Source of the DNA: a virus
Strand: one strand, 5' to 3'
DNA: 64,000 nt
IMG/VR virus record: IMGVR_UViG_3300034190_003093
Coordinates: 1 to 64,000 of that record
Numbering within the stretch: the stretch's first letter is position 1; the number at the start of each line of letters is the position of its first letter. Positions 49,568 to 55,913 of the stretch are shown here, piece after piece. The position numbers were made by a program, and so were the translations under genes. A model generated the notes under the pieces. That model searched no databases, had not been told where the DNA came from, and saw nothing but the letters and a program-made list of their open reading frames with translations.

Positions 49568-49762
49568 ATGCAAGAATTGAATGTACACTTTGTAAACCGC
49601 GGATATAGTACAGATGACGGCATTAAATCTGTAAAGCTCGTTAAGCTTGATATCCATCCTGTTACTTCTAAGCCAATAGCAGCAATCCAAAGCCCGTTCT
49701 TTCCAGGAGATGTTCTTGTAGCACAGTTCGAAAATAACGAATGGGTTTGTGATTTAGATTAA
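49568..49762 (+). CDS. Hypothetical protein (64 aa)
   Basis: ACGAGGG upstream. Beta-rich soluble protein (MQELNVHFVNRGYSTDDG). Ends within a hairpin. Unknown. Confidence 0.55.
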   Translation: MQELNVHFVNRGYSTDDGIKSVKLVKLDIHPVTSKPIAAIQSPFFPGDVLVAQFENNEWVCDLD

Positions 49763-49773
49763 AAAATCTAAAT
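49752..49773 (+). terminator. AT-rich hairpin at gene end
   Basis: ATTTAGATT-AAAA-AATCTAAAT, 9 bp, covering the stop codon and just before the next promoter. Weak as a terminator because it lacks G+C. Confidence 0.4.
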
Positions 49774-49777
49774 TAGG

Positions 49778-49813
49778 GGTTGACAACTGATTTCTTATAT
49801 GCTATAAAGTATG
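49778..49813 (+). repeat. 36-base promoter repeat, copy 2
   Basis: Exact copy of 49504-49539, 274 bases apart. Confidence 0.85.
49780..49808 (+). promoter_or_regulatory. Sigma-70-like early promoter
   Basis: TTGACA at 49780-49785, 17-base spacer, TATAAA at 49803-49808. Confidence 0.8.
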
Positions 49814-49840
49814 TATAGCAAGCAACAAAGGTAGTAAACA

Positions 49841-50239
49841 ATGTTAGATCAAACTGTAAAATTCGAAAATGTTGACACTGACACACTAGTATGTGAGCAC
49901 TTTGCTGATTTGCAAACTGAGCTGGGTGTTGATTCAGTTTGGAGCATGTGGGATTTTGGCACAAAGGGTTTGGATTTTGAAGTGTTTGTTAAAAAGATGC
50001 GTAAAGTAACTTACGAATTTGTACGCCCTGACGCAACAAGTGAAGAGTTGATGGCCGACATGCGTGACGGTACTAACAACACAATGATGCAAGTTAGCTC
50101 GTGGGCAATCGACGGCACAGTTAAGTCGCTTTGGTTGGCTGCTGACAGCTGCATTAAGCAAAGCGGCACACATCACCGTTACATCGAAGACTTTGTATTC
50201 GGCGAAGACGGTACACTCGAACTATCCACTGGGAGCTAA
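49841..50239 (+). CDS. Hypothetical protein (132 aa)
   Basis: AAGG upstream. Soluble, acidic N-terminal half (VDTDTLVCEHFADLQTELGV) and a Trp-containing core. Own promoter and a terminator behind. Unknown. Confidence 0.6.
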   Translation: MLDQTVKFENVDTDTLVCEHFADLQTELGVDSVWSMWDFGTKGLDFEVFVKKMRKVTYEFVRPDATSEELMADMRDGTNNTMMQVSSWAIDGTVKSLWLAADSCIKQSGTHHRYIEDFVFGEDGTLELSTGS

Positions 50240-50246
50240 GAGTTAT

Positions 50247-50273
50247 GAAAGGGTGTAATTACTACACCCTTTC
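50247..50273. terminator. 11-bp hairpin between convergent genes
   Basis: GAAAGGGTGTA, loop ATTAC, perfect complement TACACCCTTTC. Lies between the end of the 132-aa gene and the end of phoH. Plus-strand tail CCTTTCG is a weak U-tract. Confidence 0.75.
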
Positions 50274-50286
50274 CCTTTCGTTAAGT

Positions 50287-51000
50287 TTAGTACAAAGATA
50301 GTACAGTGTCAATAATTGGATGGCGCTGTATATCTGTTTTAGTCATATAACACACAGCTAGCCCTGGGCTAGGTTTTGCGTTTAACTTTGAACACAAGTC
50401 AATTAATCCGTTGTCTGATGTTTTGCGATCTGCTTGTTCAACATCACCGGTGATTACAATTTTACTGTTTTCTCCTATGCGTGTCATCAACATTTTTGTT
50501 TGACTAGGCGTTGCGTTTTGCATTTCATCTGCAACAATGTATGCATTTTTAAACGTTCGTCCTCTCATAAATGCTAGTGGCGAAATTTCAATAGTTTGGG
50601 ACTCGAGCATGCGTTCAATGTCTTTGGTCGTGTAGTATTCACGTAACACATCAAATAATGGGCGTGTCCACGGTTCCATTTTACTGTTTAGATCTCCTGG
50701 AAGGAACCCGTGTTTTTCATCATCAACACCTACTGCCGGGCGTGTTAGTATAATACGCTCACACTCTTTTGCTTTAAAAGCTTTGATTGCTGCTAACATA
50801 GCCAGATAAGTTTTACCTGTGCCAGCTGGGCCAGTTGCAACCACAATTGACTGTGATTCGTCTAGTAGATTTAAGATGAGTTTTTCTTGATTGAGTGACT
50901 TAGGTCTGAGCTCAATGTTGCGATTTTTAATCGCTTGATTAAAGTTTATAGTGTTGTCTTCCCGCGGCTGATATTTTGCTTTGCGTTTGGCTCTCGACAT
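50287..51000 (-). CDS. phoH: PhoH-like ATPase
   Basis: 237 aa. Walker A GPAGTGKT (57-64) and Walker B/following motif VADEMQNATPSQTKMLMTRI, then KIVITGD. PhoH-like proteins are widespread in marine phages; RNA-helicase activity linked to RNA metabolism has been shown in cellular PhoH2. Basic N-terminus (MSRAKRKAKYQPR). GGAGATACA precedes the ATG. Phage role not established. Confidence 0.92.
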   Translation of the reverse strand: MSRAKRKAKYQPREDNTINFNQAIKNRNIELRPKSLNQEKLILNLLDESQSIVVATGPAGTGKTYLAMLAAIKAFKAKECERIILTRPAVGVDDEKHGFLPGDLNSKMEPWTRPLFDVLREYYTTKDIERMLESQTIEISPLAFMRGRTFKNAYIVADEMQNATPSQTKMLMTRIGENSKIVITGDVEQADRKTSDNGLIDLCSKLNAKPSPGLAVCYMTKTDIQRHPIIDTVLSLY

Positions 51001-51149
51001 TGTATCTCCTTTGTCTCAATGTTTGCTACCCTTACTAATACTTAAACCCGTGTGCCACTACAATATAACAGGACTGATAACAAATGCTGCGACACTAAAT
51101 AAAAGACGGACAAAAGCAATCCACAAATTTCCACATACTGCCAATTGTG

Positions 51150-51156
51150 CTAAATA
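51150..51156 (+). promoter_or_regulatory. Late promoter with leaderless start (CTAAATA-N5-ATG)
   Basis: CTAAATA, CAGTT, ATG at 51162; no ribosome-binding site. Decides 51162 over the ATG at 51147. Confidence 0.6.
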
Positions 51157-51161
51157 CAGTT

Positions 51162-51728
51162 ATGAAAACACTAGATTCAGATATTTTTAAAAACGACCAG
51201 GACTACTGGATGATTGCTGATAATATTAAAAGCATTTACATGAGTGACGGCAGTATGAACATACTGCTAGACTTTGAAAGAGTTCTCAATGAACTTGATA
51301 TTTTTGCTTTTCGTAATTGGGAGTTAGGTGAACTAGTTGCTGGACCAAACCAGGGTCCTTATAAAACTTCATGTACATTTTTGTGGCCATTAGCACTAAT
51401 GCCTGATCCACGTGGCGCAATGCGTTTGCTGCCGTTTGATTGCGAAGTATACTGGAAGAAAACTACAATGAAAGTTCCAGCGAAGATGAAAAGTGCCAGT
51501 GATTTTAAACCTGGTACAAAAGTTGCCAAACTCGTTGAGAAGCCTGTGTGGCTAGTAGAAGTTATCATGCCCAGAAGCCTAATGTCTGATATTAAAACTG
51601 GATCTGTTGAAATTGAAGATGAAACTGTAGACTTGCAGGATCTCGACGATGCGTACTCTCAAGATCTTGATCAGCAGCAAGTCATGGATCAAGATTCACA
51701 AGAAGAGATGGAGCAAGATAATGTCTAA
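51162..51728 (+). CDS. Conserved marine T4-like phage protein (188 aa)
   Basis: Contains FRNWELGELVAGPNQGPYKT ... LMPDPRGAMRLL and VWLVEVIMPRSLMSDI, a block I associate with conserved marine T4-like hypothetical proteins. The C-terminal 45 residues are acidic and Gln-rich. Overlaps the next gene by 8 bases. Late expression suggests a virion or assembly role. Confidence 0.65.
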   Translation: MKTLDSDIFKNDQDYWMIADNIKSIYMSDGSMNILLDFERVLNELDIFAFRNWELGELVAGPNQGPYKTSCTFLWPLALMPDPRGAMRLLPFDCEVYWKKTTMKVPAKMKSASDFKPGTKVAKLVEKPVWLVEVIMPRSLMSDIKTGSVEIEDETVDLQDLDDAYSQDLDQQQVMDQDSQEEMEQDNV

Positions 51729-52266
51729 ATTTAATCTCAATGAGGGGTTAGGATACAAAGATTTATGTGGCTTGATGAAAAACACAGTTTACATCGACGA
51801 ATTTTCATCTAAGATGGGCGACGATGACGAGATTGTTGTTGCTAGTTTTTATGTAAGAGATCGTCAAGCGGCTATGGACTTGGTCAACTGGTTTGAAAAA
51901 GGATATGATTTTGTGCTAGATGCCGATATGAGTCCAGGCGAAGTTAAACCAAACCGTTATTTAGTGTATATCGAAATGAAACGCAGAAGTTACACAGGCG
52001 ACAACTTAGAAACGTTGTTGTCTGATTTTAACACACTAACTGAATACGAAGGTGACAATTGGACTTTAGGATACAAAGGCGAAGAATATCCTTTTACAAT
52101 TGAAACCTACAACAACTTAGTGCCCCAGAGTCCGCAAGTATATAGAGAACGTGAGCAATTTGAGCTCAATGAAATGAGAATTGCATCAGGGCTTCCTCCT
52201 AAGACTATATACAACAAACGCAAAGCAAACGATATTAGAAACCTCTTAAACAACGCTGGAATTTAA
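51721..52266 (+). CDS. Conserved marine T4-like phage protein (181 aa)
   Basis: ATG 51721 gives MSKFNLNEGLGYKDLCGLMK, an N-terminus with clear counterparts in cyanophages as I recall. Middle YIDEFSSKMGDDDEIVVASF. Pairs with the preceding gene. Virion or morphogenesis role plausible. Confidence 0.65.
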   Translation: MSKFNLNEGLGYKDLCGLMKNTVYIDEFSSKMGDDDEIVVASFYVRDRQAAMDLVNWFEKGYDFVLDADMSPGEVKPNRYLVYIEMKRRSYTGDNLETLLSDFNTLTEYEGDNWTLGYKGEEYPFTIETYNNLVPQSPQVYREREQFELNEMRIASGLPPKTIYNKRKANDIRNLLNNAGI

Positions 52267-52971
52267 ATGCTTTATAAAGGTATTTTTGCTGTCGGTGATA
52301 GCTTCACTCGTGGCGACGAATTAGCAGATTGCCCGGAACAACAAGTAAGTCCATACCAAAGTAGTTTTAGTCAAAGCACTTGGCCGGCATTAATTGCAAA
52401 GTCATTAAATATTGATTATAATGCCGAAGCCATTGGTGGCAAAGGAAACCAATGGATAAGTTTTACAACTAATGGAAACATCAAACAAGATAATATTTTT
52501 ATCATAAACTGGACTTGGTTTGAAAGATTTGACTATGTTGGCACCGAAACTGATATTTGGGAAACAACTCACCCACGGCACGAAAATAAACTAGATCATT
52601 ATTTTTATAAAAATATTGACAACGATATTTGGAATTTATTTAGAAATTTACAACAAATGCACAGTACCATCCAACTACTAAAGCAACATAATATTAAATT
52701 TATCATGACATGCTTAGATCCAGAATATACTACTAAAGTTCTTGATATACGCCCTCATCCATACCCTCGGCCACCGGGCTTAGAGGCTTGGGACCCAGCA
52801 GTTGACCGGTTGCACGGCCAAGTAGTTCCACATATATTAGATTTTGAAGGTCAGACGTTTCTCGAATGGAGCCATTCTAACAATTTCAAATGCGGCCCAA
52901 ATGGGCACCCATTAGAAGATGCACATGCAGCCGCAGCAGATTATATAATAAAAAACAAATTACATCTTTAA
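52267..52971 (+). CDS. SGNH/GDSL-like hydrolase (paralog 3)
   Basis: 234 aa. Block I VGDSFTRGDELADC, then AIGGKGNQWISF (GxxN), NWTWFERFD and HPLEDAHAAAADY at the end. Starts directly after the upstream stop. Closest to the paralog at 29151 (NWTW, HST, HPLEDAH). Substrate unknown. Confidence 0.72.
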   Translation: MLYKGIFAVGDSFTRGDELADCPEQQVSPYQSSFSQSTWPALIAKSLNIDYNAEAIGGKGNQWISFTTNGNIKQDNIFIINWTWFERFDYVGTETDIWETTHPRHENKLDHYFYKNIDNDIWNLFRNLQQMHSTIQLLKQHNIKFIMTCLDPEYTTKVLDIRPHPYPRPPGLEAWDPAVDRLHGQVVPHILDFEGQTFLEWSHSNNFKCGPNGHPLEDAHAAAADYIIKNKLHL

Positions 52972-52984
52972 TAATCCAACACAC

Positions 52985-53433
52985 AAGGTTAGCGGGCCAG
53001 TTAGTAATTCCGCTGTGGAAAAGGCTACCGTATAGGAGCACACGTAACACGTTGATCAACACACCAGAGTGTGGAAGCCATCAAACAAATTGGGCTCACT
53101 GGTTGACGTAGATAGCATGTTGGCTGTCGAAAAACTGCACATTACACACAAAAACTCTTTGCACAGGAACGAAGCAAGAGGTAGCTGGAAACAGCGATGT
53201 CGATGTAGGTTGGGAAAGGTCAGAGCCCAGTGTGTAGCAGTATAATAAACACCTACTTCCAAGTTCTCGGCTGGATAAGACTCACATGAAGTTTATCTTT
53301 GAGATGATGGGGCCGTAACAGGTTCCGTCTGACTGAAATGATCTACATGAAATAAAACAATATTATTATCTTCTATTATTTTAAAACAAGAAGTTTGAGC
53401 GACAGCGATAACTTGTTTCGGTGCAAACGAAAC
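52985..53433 (+). ncRNA. Candidate large structured non-coding RNA or regulatory leader
   Basis: This is the only gene-free stretch over 300 bases (52972-53469). It looks richer in G+C than its flanks and holds many inverted repeats: AGCGG/CCGCT (52991-53014), CTCTTTGC/GCAAGAG (53155-53180), GCTG-GAAA-CAGC with a GNRA loop (53184-53195), GTAGGT/ACCTAC (53205-53256) enclosing TGGG/CCCA, GGGGCC/GGTTCC (53309-53326), and two mutually exclusive hairpins at 53384-53433. The GNRA loop and G-U pairs fit the plus strand. It resembles large phage RNAs in character only; no family is assigned. Confidence 0.55.
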
Positions 53434-53434
53434 A

Positions 53435-53442
53435 TATAAATA
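53435..53442 (+). promoter_or_regulatory. Late promoter, exact TATAAATA
   Basis: Exact T4 late consensus, 27 bases before the endolysin ATG. The 17-base extension TAAATACCTATATAATA (53437-53453) recurs exactly at 60888-60904. Confidence 0.75.
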
Positions 53443-53469
53443 CCTATATAATAGAGGTACATAAAAAAA

Positions 53470-54339
53470 ATGAGTTTTGAACTACAGAAAGATCATCTAG
53501 CTAAATTAATACCTGGTAATAAAGATGTAGATGCATGGCATGAAGCTCTGGTTGCAGTAATGCCTAAGTATGGTATCAACACTGCCAGAAGAGCAGCACA
53601 TTTTATTAGCCAATGTGCGCACGAATCAAACAACTTCCGTAGTTTATCGGAGAATTTAAACTACAGTGAAAAAGCACTCAATGCAGTGTTTGGTCGTTAC
53701 TTTGGTGCAGCACCTAAGCGTAATGCAGCAGAATATGCTCGTAACCCAGAGAAGATTGCAAACTATGTGTATATGGACGAGTTCCGTAAGTACAAGATGG
53801 GCAACGTAAATGAAGGTGACGGTTGGTTGTTCCGCGGGCGTGGACTAAAGCAATTAACAGGACGTGAAAACTACACACGTTTTGGTAATTCTATTAATAT
53901 TAGTGCAGAAGAAGCAGCAATATATGTTGCAACTCCAAAAGGTGCCGTTGAAAGTGCTTGCTGGTTCTGGGATGCAAACAAACTAAACACTATTGCTGAC
54001 ACAGATGATGTTGTAAAGATGACCAAGAAAATCAACGGTGGTAACATTGGGCTTGCAGACAGACAACAGCGTTATGCAAAAGCAATGCAAGTATTTGGTA
54101 GCCCAGTATCGCTATCAGAAGATGCTGGCGATGATGATTTTGACGTAGATGACATCGGTGTATTACGCAAAGGTTGCAAAGGCCAAGGTGTTAAAATGAT
54201 GCAAGAAGCATTGGGCATTGGAGCTGATGGTGCATTTGGACCAGGTACAGAACGTGCACTTAAAGCATGGCAAACAGCAAACAGTCTAGTAGCAGATGGT
54301 ATTGCAGGACCTGCAACACTAGAGAAACTACTAGGATAG
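53470..54339 (+). CDS. GH19 endolysin with peptidoglycan-binding domain
   Basis: 289 aa. Residues 1-205 read as a GH19 (chitinase-like lysozyme) domain: HFISQCAHESNNFRSLSEN with catalytic Glu, FRGRGLKQLTGRENY and ACWFWDANKLN. An acidic linker (about 215-228) leads to a PG_binding_1 domain (RKGCKGQGVKMMQEALGI ... GAFGPGTERALKAWQ). Typical phage lysozyme; no signal peptide, so it needs a holin. Confidence 0.9.
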   Translation: MSFELQKDHLAKLIPGNKDVDAWHEALVAVMPKYGINTARRAAHFISQCAHESNNFRSLSENLNYSEKALNAVFGRYFGAAPKRNAAEYARNPEKIANYVYMDEFRKYKMGNVNEGDGWLFRGRGLKQLTGRENYTRFGNSINISAEEAAIYVATPKGAVESACWFWDANKLNTIADTDDVVKMTKKINGGNIGLADRQQRYAKAMQVFGSPVSLSEDAGDDDFDVDDIGVLRKGCKGQGVKMMQEALGIGADGAFGPGTERALKAWQTANSLVADGIAGPATLEKLLG

Positions 54340-54341
54340 GC

Positions 54342-54761
54342 ATGTTTAGTGCTGTTCGCATAGGTTTGGTAATAAGTTTGATTGCAGGAATTGGTGTAGG
54401 CTATCTCTACATACAAAAACTACAAAACGATTTACAAACAGCACAAGAAAATGTTGCAAAAATGGAAGTAGCAATACAAATTAGCGAAGATAGTATTGCT
54501 ACTTTACAAGCCGAAGCTGTGCGCAACGCAGAGCTTAATGCAACACTACAAAAGAATTTACAATCAGCAGAACAGTACGGAGATGAACTTCGTGCAACTC
54601 TTAGAAAACACGACTTAACAGCATTGGCAGCAAGGAAACCTGGGCCAATTGAATTGAGGATGCAAAATGCAACTGATGAATTATGGAATGATTTCCGCAT
54701 TATTACTGACCCTGATGGGTTGCAGTTTGAGACCAGAACCGGAGATAGTAACAGTAACTAA
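54342..54761 (+). CDS. i-spanin-like (Rz-type) membrane protein
   Basis: 139 aa from ATG 54342. N-terminal membrane helix (IGLVISLIAGIGVGYLYI) followed by a long periplasmic coiled coil (KLQNDLQTAQENVAKME..). Directly after the endolysin with an embedded lipoprotein gene: the classic Rz layout for outer-membrane disruption. Confidence 0.75.
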   Translation: MFSAVRIGLVISLIAGIGVGYLYIQKLQNDLQTAQENVAKMEVAIQISEDSIATLQAEAVRNAELNATLQKNLQSAEQYGDELRATLRKHDLTALAARKPGPIELRMQNATDELWNDFRIITDPDGLQFETRTGDSNSN

Positions 54762-55035
54762 TACTGTGCGAACCACAGCGCCGATTGTAGCTCGCCCAAA
54801 ATCTACACAAATCAGTGATGTGAAAATCTATGTTGTTACAGCAGAAAACTATGACGAGTTTGTTGAAAAGTTTAAAGAAAAGAATGGTGACCTTGTGTAT
54901 GTGGCACTAAGTGTCAAGGATTACGAAAACATTGGTCTAAATTTTGCAGAACTAAAACGCTACATTGAACAGCAAAAACAAATTATTATTTACTACGAAG
55001 AATTTTATGCCGATCCAGAGTTAACTGTGGACTAA
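54667..55035 (+). CDS. o-spanin-like (Rz1-type) lipoprotein, overlapping
   Basis: 122 aa in a different frame, overlapping the i-spanin gene by 95 bases. Signal peptide with lipobox LLTLMGCS (Cys19), mature part starting with Pro/Val-rich sequence. Larger than many Rz1 proteins because it has a soluble C-terminal domain. Confidence 0.7.
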   Translation: MQLMNYGMISALLLTLMGCSLRPEPEIVTVTNTVRTTAPIVARPKSTQISDVKIYVVTAENYDEFVEKFKEKNGDLVYVALSVKDYENIGLNFAELKRYIEQQKQIIIYYEEFYADPELTVD

Positions 55036-55039
55036 TCAC

Positions 55040-55068
55040 TTGACATTGTCCAAACTTTAACGTAAAAT
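55040..55068 (+). promoter_or_regulatory. Sigma-70-like promoter with leaderless start
   Basis: TTGACA at 55040-55045, 17-base spacer, TAAAAT at 55063-55068; ATG 55075 is exactly at predicted +1. No ribosome-binding site. Confidence 0.65.
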
Positions 55069-55074
55069 AACATA

Positions 55075-55890
55075 ATGTCGGATCTTTACAAAACATTAGG
55101 TGTAACTAAAAACACCAATGAAGCTGAGCTTAAAAAAGCTTATCGTAAACTTGCGATGGAACATCACCCAGACAAAGGAGGTGATGCTGATAAATTTGCA
55201 CAAATTAATAATGCTTACGAAACATTAAAAGATCCTCAAAAACGTGCAGCATATGATCGTTACGGCACTGTTGATCCACAACAACAAAGACCGCAAGGAT
55301 TCAGGCAGCAAAGTACGCCGTTTGATTTTGATAGTATTTTTGAAATATTTGGACAACGTATGGGCGGCTTTGGAGCCAGGCAACAAAACACGCAAAGACC
55401 AATGGATGCACGAATGAGTATAACCATTGATTTGCCAACCGCTGTAGCAGGTGGAAAAAAGATATTTGCTGTGCAAACACACACAGGACCGCATAGTATC
55501 GAAATTAGCATACCCAAAGGCGTAGTCGATAACGAACATGTACGGTATCCCAAGTTAGGGCCTAATGGCTTAGACTTGGTTATGACTTTTAGAGTTCTTG
55601 GACATAAAAAATGGCATCGTGACGGGCTTGACTTGCACATTGAACAGCCTGTTGATTTTTGGCAGCTGATATTAGGATGCACGTTGACTATTACAGATAT
55701 ACTAGGGCGCACATATGGGTTAACTGTTCCGCCTAAAACCAAACCAGGATGTGTTATGCGAATGCACAACAAAGGTATCGAAAGAGAAGGTCACAACACA
55801 GGTGATATCTTTGTGAAATTAAAAGCAACACTACCGGACAACATACCTGACGAAGTAATAAGAATAATAAAAAACAACCAAAATAAATAA
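55075..55890 (+). CDS. DnaJ-like co-chaperone without zinc finger
   Basis: 271 aa. J domain 1-65 with HPD (HHPDKGG), Gly/Phe/Gln-rich linker (about 70-110), then two beta-sandwich substrate-binding domains (DLHIEQPVDFWQLILGC, GCVMRMHNKGI). The CXXCXGXG zinc repeats are missing, so it is a CbpA/type II-like J protein. Would recruit host DnaK. Followed by clpA. Confidence 0.88.
   Translation: MSDLYKTLGVTKNTNEAELKKAYRKLAMEHHPDKGGDADKFAQINNAYETLKDPQKRAAYDRYGTVDPQQQRPQGFRQQSTPFDFDSIFEIFGQRMGGFGARQQNTQRPMDARMSITIDLPTAVAGGKKIFAVQTHTGPHSIEISIPKGVVDNEHVRYPKLGPNGLDLVMTFRVLGHKKWHRDGLDLHIEQPVDFWQLILGCTLTITDILGRTYGLTVPPKTKPGCVMRMHNKGIEREGHNTGDIFVKLKATLPDNIPDEVIRIIKNNQNK
55882..55889 (+). promoter_or_regulatory. 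Late promoter (AATAAATA) for clpA
   Basis: AATAAATA at the dnaJ end, then AAAGGA and the clpA ATG at 55914. Confidence 0.5.
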
Positions 55891-55913
55891 CAGTATAAAA
55901 CTAAAGGAATATT

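Noticed and set aside
52890-53262. Short open frames (73 and 68 aa) over the structured region
   Set aside because: One overlaps the SGNH gene end, the other is antisense; neither has a ribosome-binding site or protein-like composition, while inverted repeats explain the stretch better.
53300-53340. tmRNA-like 5' end (GGGGCC...GGTTCC)
   Set aside because: Only a loose resemblance to tmRNA starts; no acceptor partner, tag frame or TTCGA T-loop pairing was found.
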